From CAINFV01 sp964409235 (GTDB lineage Bacteria; Chlamydiota; Chlamydiia; Chlamydiales; FEN-1388): a DNA stretch of 64,000 bases. The position numbers and the translations under genes are program-made. Below the pieces are notes generated by a model. The model was not told where the DNA came from, did not search any database, and saw only the letters and a program-made list of their open reading frames with translations. The DNA is taken from contig CAYPCN010000001.1 in NCBI GenBank assembly GCA_964409235.1, forward strand, positions 1-64,000, read 5' to 3'. Below are positions 1-9,120 of the stretch, piece by piece (the stretch's first letter is position 1; each line of letters starts with the position of its first letter).

Positions 1-36
1 CATTGTATGAGAAGATGTTACGGTTTTGGATCTTGG

Positions 37-147
37 CTAACTGTCAAAGTCGGGTGTAAGCCTCCAAAATCTGAACTGAGCTGCAACGCGTGCAAAGAAA
101 CCAAGAGATATGGTGGTGGATTGCTCGTGAATGTTCTTCAGTACCAT
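37..147 (-). pseudogene. 36-codon remnant of a paralogue of the 651-residue protein
   Basis: A short reading frame runs from ATG at 147 to TAG at 37. Its residues 15-29 read LGFFARVAAQFRFWR, which differs at one position from residues 27-41 of the 651-residue protein encoded at 1204-3159 (LGFFARIAAQFRFWR). In that protein the reading frame continues for 600 more residues; here a stop follows seven codons later. I see no good ribosome binding site. The simplest reading is a truncated or decayed tandem copy, although a functional mini-protein or the edge of a larger broken gene to the left cannot be excluded from this window. Function unknown. Confidence 0.5.
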
Positions 148-227
148 GTTCGGGTTTACGACTAGGGGGGTAAACATACGATCGTTTCCTAAGAGGGTGG
201 TTACTAGTCCCATATCGCAGTGTTGCC

Positions 228-1031
228 TTACTGCTTGGACTTGAGGGCTTTCATTGTTGCTATGAGTTTTTGTAGCCTGGATGGATCTACGGCAGAATTT
301 CTTGCTATAGCACGCTGAATGAACTCTCCCTGTTGTAAGAGTTGCTTGGCGATGTCATCGTAGTTTGGGGTAGGCGTTTGCAATGCTGCCACGAAATCGT
401 CAACATTCTTCAGGGCCGTGGAAGCTGCCGACGCAGGCGTTGCTTTGGTCCCTGGTTTCAGGGCCGCTCTTTTCTCCATCGCCGCTGCTGCTAATGCCGC
501 TGTCGCCGGATTTCCTGATCTTGGCTTTGCTGGTGGTGCTTGAGGCTCTGCCGCGGGCCCCTCCGTTGGAGATGGTTCCTTTGGCTCTTGGTATCGGCTT
601 TCAAAAGGCTTTCGGCTCGGAGGTCGTCGTCCAGAGGGCCCTGTTGTTCGACGGGGGACGTCCAGCCGTTCTTCCTCGCTCCCAGGAAGTATACCCTCAC
701 TTACAGGCCCTTTTTGTTCTAGGACAGCGCGGAAGATGGCTCTTACTTCGTTTTCGGTGGCATAGTGGGAATTCCAATAGGATGGGGTAAACGGCCCAAC
801 AGCCCCCCAGAAAATACGCCCTATCAGTGTCGGCGATCCTACGTAGACAGCTGACAAATCCTTCAGATCTTTTCCTGCGCCAATAACGACAAAGCGTGAG
901 TCTTGGATGAGATCGGAAATTTTGTCTTCCCACCCCTGTTTCAATGTTTTCGAGGCAGGGTCCAACAAATTATGCCGCTGACACAACTCCTGTACATGGT
1001 CTATCACCCCTTGCGGAATTTCCATCGACAT
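228..1031 (-). CDS. Unknown three-part protein: N-terminal family domain, proline-rich linker, helical repeat
   Basis: 267 residues, not recognised as a known family. The start is well supported: AGGAGG lies five bases upstream of ATG 1031. Residues 8-107 form a domain that aligns without large gaps to residues 12-110 of the 843-residue protein at 3412-5943; shared points include ELC/GLC near the start, DLKDLSAVYV against KTLRVSVW, an aromatic segment (GRIFWG against LRFFKS) and a closing amphipathic helix. Residues 108-205 are rich in Pro, Arg, Ala and Glu and probably flexible. Residues 210-267 (DDFVAALQ...) match the helical repeat found five times in the next gene. No signal peptide or membrane segment. 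Same strand as the next two genes upstream. A host-directed or structural role is only inference. Confidence 0.75.
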   Translation of the reverse strand: MSMEIPQGVIDHVQELCQRHNLLDPASKTLKQGWEDKISDLIQDSRFVVIGAGKDLKDLSAVYVGSPTLIGRIFWGAVGPFTPSYWNSHYATENEVRAIFRAVLEQKGPVSEGILPGSEEERLDVPRRTTGPSGRRPPSRKPFESRYQEPKEPSPTEGPAAEPQAPPAKPRSGNPATAALAAAAMEKRAALKPGTKATPASAASTALKNVDDFVAALQTPTPNYDDIAKQLLQQGEFIQRAIARNSAVDPSRLQKLIATMKALKSKQ

Positions 1032-1203
1032 ATGGCCTCCTTTGTTGTTATTACAACCCTGGTTGCTATCTATTCGTTAGGAACAACGTTGGGCGCGATA
1101 GATTGAATGATTTGCTCCTGTGCTCATGCCGTAATTACCACTTGTAGAGGTGGAACTGCACTCCGTACATTGTTCAAGATGTCTTGCTCTGGCGTGATTT
1201 TTT

Positions 1204-3159
1204 TTAGAGTAGGCCCCGATCTTTAAGTTGTTTGCAAAACGCATCCTTCCTATTCTGAGATAGTTCTTGATTGTTTGTAAGGCGTTGCAACATCGGGGCG
1301 TTCCTCTTCAGGCCTAGCCGAGCTAATTGCGAGACTATGTTCCCGAGAGGGTGGTTTCCCCCCTTCAAAGCAGCTAAAAACTCCTCTTCTGTTGTCAGGG
1401 TAGGGAGGGGTTGTTTACTGGAGGCGGAAGGTTGTGCAGAAGTTCCGGCAACAGGCGGCGCGGACAGGTGTGGTGTTATCCTCGTTTGTAATTCTTTCGA
1501 TAATTGTTTGAGCACTCTCTGTTGTAGCGCCGGTGCTATGCTTAATAAGTTTCTTACGACGGCCTCTTCAGTTGTGTTTTCGAGAAATTCGTAATACATT
1601 TGGTCCGCATCTTTATTCTTTGTGAAATGGTCAGCGACGAACCCGTCCGCGCTCGACCAGGTGCGGGGCTGTTCTCGTTGGAGAACTGTTACTGGTTTTC
1701 GCGGTACAGGTGGCTGCTCAAGCCCTAAGTTTTTTCTGATGGTCTCAATGGGGGGGTCGCCGTCCTTGCGCTTAAAGCTGCCTTCTATATGGAGCGCACT
1801 GCGGATGAGCTCTTTCGTCCTCTGATCACAGCAGTCTAATAGTGTTTTGAGGCCCGTCCAATTTGGTTCTACTTTTGTCTCGTCGTTAACATGGCAAGCT
1901 TGAAGGAACTCCTCCCGGGTGGGGGCTAGATTTAACTTCGTAAGAGCTGTTTGCGCCCATGTGATTTGCCGCAGACAGTTCTCGCGTAGTTTTTGTTGGA
2001 CGGAGTCTTTCAGCTGTTTCTGGCGAGATAGAACATTTTTGAGACGAGACCAGTCTGGCTCGCGGTCTTGACATTTCAGTAAAAACGTATCAACGGTCTC
2101 TTCTTCGGCTACTTTTTGATCGAGTGCTTGTACTAATTCATGCAAAGGATAGTTCTTTCCTCGTTCTTGTGCAGGCAGTTGCCGCAATGCATTCCATATA
2201 GTATCCCAACCTCTGTCTTTGAGCTTCTCCTTTAAGTAGTCGGTAATAGCACCCCTCGTAGCTGGATATTTTGCAGCTATTACTTCGAGGAGAAAGAAGG
2301 CTTTGGAGACACTTAGCTTTGGCGGTTTCTCTGTTGAGACACTTGGCGTTGGCGGTTTCTCTGTTCTATGGCGGTCCAATAGTTGCAGGAGCTGGCTTAT
2401 CATGTCCTTCTGTTGTTGATCGGTTTTGCCGAGCAAAATTGTGGAAAGTTCAAAATAACACTCTGATTGTATAGTAGCATCTGATTTCTTCAGCGCTTCG
2501 ACGAAGTCATTATTTATTTCAGTGAATTTTTGTGTATTGCCTCGCCCCTCAGCATTCTTCAGACGGTTGCTTGGTGCTACTGCGAGGAAGGTCGTTGCCA
2601 TTGGTGGAGGAGGGGGAGGAGGAGGGGGAGGAGGAGGGGCTTTTGAGGATCCCGCACTTTGGCTGGCCTCGTCACTCTGTGACATCTGTGTCGAAGACAG
2701 AAGAGGGGGTTGCGAGGGCGGCTTAGCTTGTGTGGTACCTCTATCCGGTGGCATAACGGAGACACATTGTTGGCTAGGTATTAGTGTCGGAGTTCTACTG
2801 GAAGCTGCCTCGGACTGGTCGTCATCTATCCTTTTTTTCGATATAAATAGGTCGTCGTAAACCTTGTATTTGTCAGAAGATGTTTCTCGAGTGGAGAGAT
2901 ATTTGGCAATATTAGCATATTTGCTGCAGAGAGAGCTCCATTTAGGACAGTTCTCTGGGACGTTTTCGAATTCGCCTTTCATAGACTGAAATAAAGCCTC
3001 AGCTTTGTCGTTTACCGCGCTTTTTCCTCTTGTCATCCTCCAAAAGCGGAATTGGGCAGCAATGCGCGCAAAGAAGCCAAGAGTGCCCTGTCCCGACTTT
3101 TCCATAATGGAGTTGATGTATGCAGACCCTGGAGGCATACTGGTTGGGCTGGTGCTCAT
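1204..3159 (-). CDS. Unknown polyproline protein with five helical repeats
   Basis: 651 residues, unrecognised. GGAG precedes ATG 3159. Residues 27-41 carry the aromatic signature GFFARIAAQFRFWR, also present in the remnant at 37-147 and loosely in neighbouring proteins. Residues 110-174 are Ser/Pro/Gln rich and lead into twelve consecutive prolines (175-186). From 216 to the end I count about five copies of a 50-65 residue helical unit that opens with a D/E-x-F-L/V-x-A-L type motif, near 219, 358, 416, 505 and 592; the last, EEFLAALKGG, resembles the C terminus of the 267-residue protein. No signal peptide. Polyproline tracts bind profilin, WW or SH3 domains in eukaryotes, so a host-directed role is possible but unproven. 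The gene probably has its own promoter at 3202-3230. Confidence 0.78.
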   Translation of the reverse strand: MSTSPTSMPPGSAYINSIMEKSGQGTLGFFARIAAQFRFWRMTRGKSAVNDKAEALFQSMKGEFENVPENCPKWSSLCSKYANIAKYLSTRETSSDKYKVYDDLFISKKRIDDDQSEAASSRTPTLIPSQQCVSVMPPDRGTTQAKPPSQPPLLSSTQMSQSDEASQSAGSSKAPPPPPPPPPPPPMATTFLAVAPSNRLKNAEGRGNTQKFTEINNDFVEALKKSDATIQSECYFELSTILLGKTDQQQKDMISQLLQLLDRHRTEKPPTPSVSTEKPPKLSVSKAFFLLEVIAAKYPATRGAITDYLKEKLKDRGWDTIWNALRQLPAQERGKNYPLHELVQALDQKVAEEETVDTFLLKCQDREPDWSRLKNVLSRQKQLKDSVQQKLRENCLRQITWAQTALTKLNLAPTREEFLQACHVNDETKVEPNWTGLKTLLDCCDQRTKELIRSALHIEGSFKRKDGDPPIETIRKNLGLEQPPVPRKPVTVLQREQPRTWSSADGFVADHFTKNKDADQMYYEFLENTTEEAVVRNLLSIAPALQQRVLKQLSKELQTRITPHLSAPPVAGTSAQPSASSKQPLPTLTTEEEFLAALKGGNHPLGNIVSQLARLGLKRNAPMLQRLTNNQELSQNRKDAFCKQLKDRGLL

Positions 3160-3201
3160 ATCATTCTCCTGCGTAACTAAGGGATACGCCCTTTTGGCTG
3201 C

Positions 3202-3230
3202 ATCTTATGTAAAAATGATTTTTTTGAAAA
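3202..3230 (-). promoter_or_regulatory. Probable sigma70-type promoter for the 651-residue protein gene
   Basis: On the minus strand TTTTCA (3230-3225) and TAAGAT (3207-3202) are separated by 17 bases, each matching the consensus at four of six positions. The predicted transcript would begin about 36 bases before ATG 3159. The rest of the 3160-3411 interval shows no other feature. Confidence 0.4.
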
Positions 3231-3411
3231 TGGGTAAGGCTCGAAATCTTTTTTTCATGGGGCGTGAGCTGGGCAAAGATCATATTTCGCGTGTCAGGCG
3301 TACTGGAAAACCGCTTTTCCCAGAGAAATGTATCGATTGAGCCGTACCTTGAGGCGATGTCACAATATGGCAGCCCTAGAGTCCAAGTGCACATAGTTCT
3401 GTCGATCACCC

Positions 3412-5943
3412 CTATTTTCTCTTTCGACCCGAAGGTGGAGGTAAAGGCTTGGGAAGCTTGTCTAGGATCTCCTGATACAATTTTGCATATGGCGAGGCCC
3501 TATTTTTCGAAATTTCTCGTTGAAGGTACTGACGTATCTGAGGGAGGTGGCTCGTACGATTAGGGTTCTGGAGGGCACCCTGCAACAACGTAACCAGAGT
3601 CCTTTCAACATCATGTTCCCCGAGCCCTACGACGATGGTGTCCGTCAAGAACAAAAGCTTGAAGGGCTCAATGTCGGGGTCTGAAAAAATGTCGCGTAGT
3701 ACTTTGTTATGATCGATCTTTCCATGCATTATGAAGCGAGCAATCTTGAAGGAAAGTCCTGACTTACTTACCTGATCGACCGATATACCCCTGAGAAACT
3801 TTTTCAACTCGACAGAAGGGTCTCCTTGTGGGAGGTTTAATTGTTTCCCTGGTGCACTGGTTTCTTTCAATCGTTCCACGAGCTCGGGAGGAAGCTGTGC
3901 TTCGGCACCTTGTAATGTAGTTGTTGGCGGTACAGCGGGGGATGTGGATGGTGCCTTGCGAGGCACGCCACGAGGCTTGTTCGGCTGATTAGCTGCAGCT
4001 GCTACTGCAGCGCCTAGTGCGCCGACCCCCCCAACGATCTTGCGCGTTGGTGTTTCGCCCTCGCTTGAGGGTTTCTGCAATGCTGCTCTTTGATCGGACG
4101 CGTATTCATGAAAAAGTTCTCGATCTCTACTTATATCCTGACGACGTTTTCGCTCTGCTTCTGAGAAGGCCTGCTTAGGAGAACGTCGTCCTTGAGGCCC
4201 CATTGCTCGTTTGGCCACTTCTAGTCGATTGTCTTTACTGAGAGGAACTTGCTCCCAGAAGGGTTGGGCGCGAACTTCTTCATGTTTCTCTGAGGAAGGC
4301 CGTTGAGATGCAGCAAGTTCTTGTTGAGGAGCTCGTGTCTCCTCTCGGTCTTCAGGGGCCTGGGCTTCCTTTTCTTGCTCAGACTCGGGCTGTTTAATGG
4401 AGGCAGGCTCTTTTTTTTGAGCTGTTTCTGTGAAAGGATGTTCTGCAGGGACGACTTCTTGTGATGCTGGCTGGCCAGATGTCTCTGCCGTGCTAGTCGC
4501 CTCAGCCTTACTTTCAATTGATGGTGTCTCTCCCTGTGCTAGTTGCTCAGATCCACTGGGTCTCTCTTCTGGATTTGGGATAGGCTCAACAGCCATTGCA
4601 GTGGCTGCAGCTTTCTGTATGGCAGCTAAAGCCTCTTCTTGGGCCTGAAGCACCTGCTGCTGAAGTTTTTTGATTCTCTCTTTGAACTCTGCCTGTTTGT
4701 CTCCCGAGAAGCTATTGATGAGGTCTGTTGCTGTTTTTTCTGCTGTGGCTATGGCCCCCCGAATACTATCGTACTTCTGGCCAACTTCTTCCTCGGTTAG
4801 AGGATCTTGTCTTAATCTGCCCAGGGCTTCCCGAAGCTCGTTCGCATAATCAGCAATTGGTTTTGCTAATCGGAGCAGTAACTCTTCTACTCGGCCTCTT
4901 GCTTCGTGCCATAAGGACTCCAAGGCGGTTTCGGTTGCTTGTCGTGCATGGCGTTCGAGATCGACAATGTTTACCCTCTCAATATCCTCCTTTATCTGAG
5001 GGTTTTTTCTCAGTAAGTCGTCGTATTGCTCTCGAAGACGTTGAATACCTGTCATTATTTTCTCTTTTAACTCTTGAAGAGAGAGTTGTGCCTGGGAAAT
5101 ATTGGTCTGTGGATCGATTTGTTGGTTTTTCAGTTCATCTATCTTTGCCTCTATCGATTGATAGCTCTCCTTCAGTGGTTTCAAGATCTCTTCAGCGAGA
5201 GCATCAGTGAGAAGGGGTGCGGCTGCTTTTTCCTCTGGTTCTATAGGTGGACGAGAGCTTTGTTGTAGAGGTGCTGAGGGAGGTGGGGCCCCTTCCTGGA
5301 GTGCAGAGGGTAATGCGCTGGTAGGCGCTTCTTGTGCTTGTTGTTCAGGTTCAACGAGCTTCTCTTCCCGCTCTTGGATGGACGCGCTTTTTTGTTTAAC
5401 AGGCGTTGCAATACCCTCTTCCGACGGGGGCTGTATCAGAATGGCAGTCATCGATACGTTTCTTGGTTGGGATTGCGGGTTTTCCGCTTTTCCCTTTTTG
5501 GCTTTCAGCAGTTGTCCTAAAGCTTGACTAAGTGTCTTAAGAGAAGATTTATATTGCGTTCCTGTGGGTAATACTATCTTTGGCTGCTTGAGCCCTTCTC
5601 CTACCTCATCCGTCTCAATTCTGGTCAATTCTGTTTGAACTCTCTCATAGAGGTCCTGGATCTCCTGGTTTTGGCTTGCCCTCCATCCTCCAAAAAAATC
5701 ATAAAGCTTGCGAAAGCAAGACTTGAAAAAGCGCAAAACGCAATTCTGTGGATCGGTCCAGACGGATACACGTAGGGTTTTCGGCGCTATTTGGTCCTTG
5801 GCAACGCGGAGATTGGACTTGACAAGTGTCTGCAGTTTACTAGAGCTGTCCGATTTAGGATTCCCCTTCTTATCACAAACCCCGAACTCTCGACACAATC
5901 CTAAGACATAAGGGTCTGCTGAAATTTGCCCTGGTTCTGTCAT
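3412..5943 (-). CDS. Unknown large coiled-coil protein with the shared N-terminal domain
   Basis: 843 residues from ATG 5943, which has GGAG five bases upstream; an open frame extends to a TTG at 6039 but without such a signal. Residues 12-110 are the domain shared with the 267-residue protein. Roughly residues 240-440 are predicted coiled coil (runs of Glu, Lys, Gln and Leu with heptad spacing, as in LKNQQIDPQTNISQAQLSLQ). Residues 440-700 are low-complexity, rich in Glu, Ala, Pro, Ser and Gln. The C-terminal 130 residues look globular and helical. No signal peptide or membrane segment. The gene is divergent from the 991-residue coiled-coil gene at 6145. Not recognised; chlamydial effectors and inclusion-associated proteins often have this composition, but that is analogy only. 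Confidence 0.75.
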   Translation of the reverse strand: MTEPGQISADPYVLGLCREFGVCDKKGNPKSDSSSKLQTLVKSNLRVAKDQIAPKTLRVSVWTDPQNCVLRFFKSCFRKLYDFFGGWRASQNQEIQDLYERVQTELTRIETDEVGEGLKQPKIVLPTGTQYKSSLKTLSQALGQLLKAKKGKAENPQSQPRNVSMTAILIQPPSEEGIATPVKQKSASIQEREEKLVEPEQQAQEAPTSALPSALQEGAPPPSAPLQQSSRPPIEPEEKAAAPLLTDALAEEILKPLKESYQSIEAKIDELKNQQIDPQTNISQAQLSLQELKEKIMTGIQRLREQYDDLLRKNPQIKEDIERVNIVDLERHARQATETALESLWHEARGRVEELLLRLAKPIADYANELREALGRLRQDPLTEEEVGQKYDSIRGAIATAEKTATDLINSFSGDKQAEFKERIKKLQQQVLQAQEEALAAIQKAAATAMAVEPIPNPEERPSGSEQLAQGETPSIESKAEATSTAETSGQPASQEVVPAEHPFTETAQKKEPASIKQPESEQEKEAQAPEDREETRAPQQELAASQRPSSEKHEEVRAQPFWEQVPLSKDNRLEVAKRAMGPQGRRSPKQAFSEAERKRRQDISRDRELFHEYASDQRAALQKPSSEGETPTRKIVGGVGALGAAVAAAANQPNKPRGVPRKAPSTSPAVPPTTTLQGAEAQLPPELVERLKETSAPGKQLNLPQGDPSVELKKFLRGISVDQVSKSGLSFKIARFIMHGKIDHNKVLRDIFSDPDIEPFKLLFLTDTIVVGLGEHDVERTLVTLLQGALQNPNRTSHLPQIRQYLQREISKNRASPYAKLYQEILDKLPKPLPPPSGRKRK

Positions 5944-5981
5944 ACGATCTCCAGTTATCTCTAAACTCTTGCCTACTGTCC

Positions 5982-6011
5982 CGTATACCGTCTTTGATGC
6001 ATAAAATTCAA
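5982..6011 (-). promoter_or_regulatory. Candidate promoter for the 843-residue protein gene
   Basis: On the minus strand TTGAAT (6011-6006) and TATACG (5987-5982) lie 18 bases apart, about 40 bases before ATG 5943. This supports the internal ATG over the TTG at 6039 as the start, because the TTG lies upstream of the promoter. Confidence 0.4.
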
Positions 6012-6144
6012 AAATGAAATAGGCGCTCTCTGCTCGCAATCAACCAGCTTTGCCGCATGGACCGTGTTGGAAATTTTCCTTTTCAGTTTTTTTGATGGTC
6101 TCGACTATAAGGAAATACAACACAGCGTTGGAGCAGCGAAGGCC

Positions 6145-9120
6145 ATGGTAGACATTATTTCTAAAAGAGAAAGTCCGAGCCCTGTTGAGGACTTTGAGTG
6201 GCGGCAAGAGAGTAAGGGCGTACAACGCTATAGATTCGGCTGTGGCTGGTTTGGGAGGCTCATTCATTGTCTCGGGAGTGGGTCATTTGAGACTACGATT
6301 GAACAAAACAAAAAGCGATGGATCAACAAAGGAAGCCTGGCCCGATATATTTGCGATGCGTACTGCAAAGGGGAAACTCCGGAAAAGAAAAAGAAAGTTC
6401 AAGAGGCTATTAATGCTGTTCTTAAAGAGTCTCCGGCTTCATTAAATGACGTGATTCGGTCCGTTCTGCAGAAGCTTGTATCGAAAGAGATTATGAGCGT
6501 ACTAAACCTTAAAGGTAAAACAGTGAAGGACGTTGACACAAAGGACGACTACGAGAGAGTCTCTAGCATTTTCCAGGCGGTGAGAGGTGGCGAGCAATCG
6601 GGGCCGGGGTTGAGGACGGACATTGTTGACAAGATCTATTGTGCGACGATTACAGGGGCGAACACCTTTCTTACACAAACGTTGAAGGATCTACAGAAGA
6701 TAGAGAAGCTGCCAAATGGTTTACGGCGGCTCGTGATCCACAACTCTGACCCACCATTTAATACATATGTGGCCTTTGTCGCTGAACTCAACAAGCGAGC
6801 AGGCACAAATCTTCCTGCGACGTTGTCGAACCGTGAGGCGGTTGTGAAGGCAGCGAGAAAGTTTGCAGAGCTGACACACCAGTATGCCAAGGGGGTGCAA
6901 GAATGTGAGGCTCGGTTGGCGGAGGCAAAAACATTACTTGACTTTCTGGGAAGTACTAACCAAGAAGTGATGGATTTCGCGGAGTTCGTTAAAGGTGCAA
7001 AGGCTGCAGAAGGAAAAGTGCTAGAAGATAGCGTTTTACAAGACATTACTCAACGGTGCGATAAATTCGACGAGGTTCTCAAACAGCTTCGGGCCGAGAG
7101 CCAAAAGAGGAAGGACTCGCTGCAACAAGAAGCCGAAAAACTATATGGCGAATTGCAGCAGTTAGAGATCGATCAAGCAGCCATAGACATCCTGCGCCAA
7201 AAAGTATCACAGGCGGATACGGTGGAGAAACTTAAGGAAGTTGGCGATCTGCTGAGGGATATCAGTGAAAAGAGAGGGAGACTTGCCGCTATGCAAAGTC
7301 AATTGGACAGCATAGCTTCAGCCAATATCCGTGATCAAGTCCGACTCGATTATAACAAAGGAAGGGACGTTGTTCGTCAGTTGACAACTGCGCTTGGCAA
7401 TGCATTGCAACATCTCGATGACTATCAAAGAACAACGTGTATATTTGATGGCCCGCCTCTGGAAGGCAAGTGGGCATCGGCTCTTGACAATTTGCAAAAA
7501 GCTGTGTATCTCGTCGGGGCGAAGAGCGTGTTGGTAGAACTGCAATCAGTTCCCTTTGAGGTTAGAAGTCTTCAAGCAATTTTAGGGGAACAGCAGGGAG
7601 GTTCTTCTGAGAGATACGACCGTTTTATTGCTCAGTTGGGCTCCCTTCTTGCAATATCTGGCTTATCAAAGTCTCCTTCCCCCAGCCAAATACGAGAACT
7701 GCTTGATGATCGATTACGGGTTAGTGGGCTCGGGGGCAAGACATATCAAGAACGACTGAGTTCGTGGAGCGAATGGCTTCGAAAAAGTACACAAGCTCTT
7801 CAGCCATCTGCTCAGGGGCAACTGCAGATCTTCTCCCAAGCTGCGGAAGGTTTTGAGGAGAAACGACAAAGACTGTTAGTCGGAATCACAACGCTTGTCC
7901 CTACCTCGAAGTTGCAGGACGATGTACGTAACTTCGAAGAGAATAGAAAAAAGTTGGAGGCGCTTTCGCAACAATACCAAACCGCACAAACACGATTTCA
8001 GTCAATCCAAAAACAATACTTAAAGGTCCTCGGAACGGCTGGGGACTCGTTGGTTCAGGACGTCGGAAGGCAAGAGGCTATCATAGCACGCCTGCCGTAT
8101 AGCGATACCACGACTACGTTGGAAGGCGCTATACAAAAGTACCAGCGATTGATTGATGCGCTAGAGGCGGCGGGTACGAAGATGCGCGAGGATCAAGATA
8201 AAAGTGTTCAGCAGCAACTCACGGGACTGGAAGACTCCGTCGATCGGTTGAGTAATGGGCAGGAAGATAATATTTGGGCTCAGATAAGCGCTCTGTTGAC
8301 GAGGATCGCGGTGTTGGAACAAGTTCACAAGGCTGAGAAGGGAAAACTACAGTCTTTAAAAGACAGACTCCTGCTTTATCAGAAACAGTATACAAAATAT
8401 GAGCAACAAGTGCAGGCACTTGAACAGGAGGGTGCTGCTCTACTACAAAGTTCGGAGGTAGAGCAGATTACTGCCAAATTGGACACGATCAATGCGTTTT
8501 CAGTCCGGATGAGCGACCCACAAATTTCTCCTTTTGAAAAGGGCGTTCTTAAGAGTTTTTCTCAGCGAGTTAAGGGCATGCAAGAGCAGCTTGAAACGGC
8601 TAGACAGCAGCTCACTGAGAGCACACAAAAGGTAGAGGCTCTTGAGCGAAGTTTGGAAGCTCTAAAGACATCGGCGAAGGACTTGCTCGGCTCGAGGGAT
8701 CTATTAGCAGTCGAGGACTATGCTTCCGTTGAGGAAGCTCGAGGGCAATATCGGAAATTAGGAGGAGAGCCTGCCAAGGATCCAACTCAGGGATTAGAAG
8801 CGTGTGTTGATCTGTTTCGCACCCTTGAAGAGTTTCATGAAAGTCGAAGGAGGCGCGGAGGTTCGTTCAAGGGTCTTTCAATGCAGCAAGGCCTGCTTAA
8901 GGTTGTCCCGACAGGGTGGTTTACGTGGCCTCCGACCCAGGGGATTGCCGCACTGCTTAACAGGGTTCGCGATCAGTTTTCCCCAATCCTCAAGGAGCTT
9001 AGTGCTGAGACTCAACAGCGATTCCGAGAGACCATCATGACACTGCGCACTGTCTATACGTGGGACCCAGAAATTCGTGATGCAGCTGATCAATTCTTGA
9101 ACGTGCTTGCTTCCAAATGA
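6145..9120 (+). CDS. Unknown 991-residue coiled-coil protein
   Basis: The frame is open from GTG 6064, but ATG 6145 (MVDIISKRES) is the more likely start; the ribosome binding site is weak for either. Residues 25-70 contain a Cys/Trp/Phe-rich segment (RFGCGWFGRLIHCLGS) that recalls the aromatic signature of the neighbouring proteins. From about residue 230 to 900 the sequence is almost entirely alpha-helical with heptad-like spacing, many Gln, Glu, Lys and Leu and few Pro: a very long coiled coil interrupted by short loops. The C-terminal 90 residues look globular (PTGWFTWPPTQG). No signal peptide or transmembrane segment. It is transcribed away from the 843-residue gene. Function unknown; a structural or tethering role is plausible. 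Confidence 0.75.
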   Translation: MVDIISKRESPSPVEDFEWRQESKGVQRYRFGCGWFGRLIHCLGSGSFETTIEQNKKRWINKGSLARYICDAYCKGETPEKKKKVQEAINAVLKESPASLNDVIRSVLQKLVSKEIMSVLNLKGKTVKDVDTKDDYERVSSIFQAVRGGEQSGPGLRTDIVDKIYCATITGANTFLTQTLKDLQKIEKLPNGLRRLVIHNSDPPFNTYVAFVAELNKRAGTNLPATLSNREAVVKAARKFAELTHQYAKGVQECEARLAEAKTLLDFLGSTNQEVMDFAEFVKGAKAAEGKVLEDSVLQDITQRCDKFDEVLKQLRAESQKRKDSLQQEAEKLYGELQQLEIDQAAIDILRQKVSQADTVEKLKEVGDLLRDISEKRGRLAAMQSQLDSIASANIRDQVRLDYNKGRDVVRQLTTALGNALQHLDDYQRTTCIFDGPPLEGKWASALDNLQKAVYLVGAKSVLVELQSVPFEVRSLQAILGEQQGGSSERYDRFIAQLGSLLAISGLSKSPSPSQIRELLDDRLRVSGLGGKTYQERLSSWSEWLRKSTQALQPSAQGQLQIFSQAAEGFEEKRQRLLVGITTLVPTSKLQDDVRNFEENRKKLEALSQQYQTAQTRFQSIQKQYLKVLGTAGDSLVQDVGRQEAIIARLPYSDTTTTLEGAIQKYQRLIDALEAAGTKMREDQDKSVQQQLTGLEDSVDRLSNGQEDNIWAQISALLTRIAVLEQVHKAEKGKLQSLKDRLLLYQKQYTKYEQQVQALEQEGAALLQSSEVEQITAKLDTINAFSVRMSDPQISPFEKGVLKSFSQRVKGMQEQLETARQQLTESTQKVEALERSLEALKTSAKDLLGSRDLLAVEDYASVEEARGQYRKLGGEPAKDPTQGLEACVDLFRTLEEFHESRRRRGGSFKGLSMQQGLLKVVPTGWFTWPPTQGIAALLNRVRDQFSPILKELSAETQQRFRETIMTLRTVYTWDPEIRDAADQFLNVLASK

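Noticed and set aside
383..790. 135-codon plus-strand ORF opposite the 267-residue gene
   Set aside because: Lies entirely antisense to a gene with a strong ribosome binding site, and its composition (Leu/Pro/Arg-rich) is that of a shadow frame.
4728..5210. 160-codon plus-strand ORF inside the 843-residue gene
   Set aside because: Antisense shadow of a coiled-coil region; no ribosome binding site or recognisable domain.
5944..6039. N-terminal extension of the 843-residue protein to TTG 6039
   Set aside because: The internal ATG 5943 has a ribosome binding site, and the best promoter overlaps the extension.
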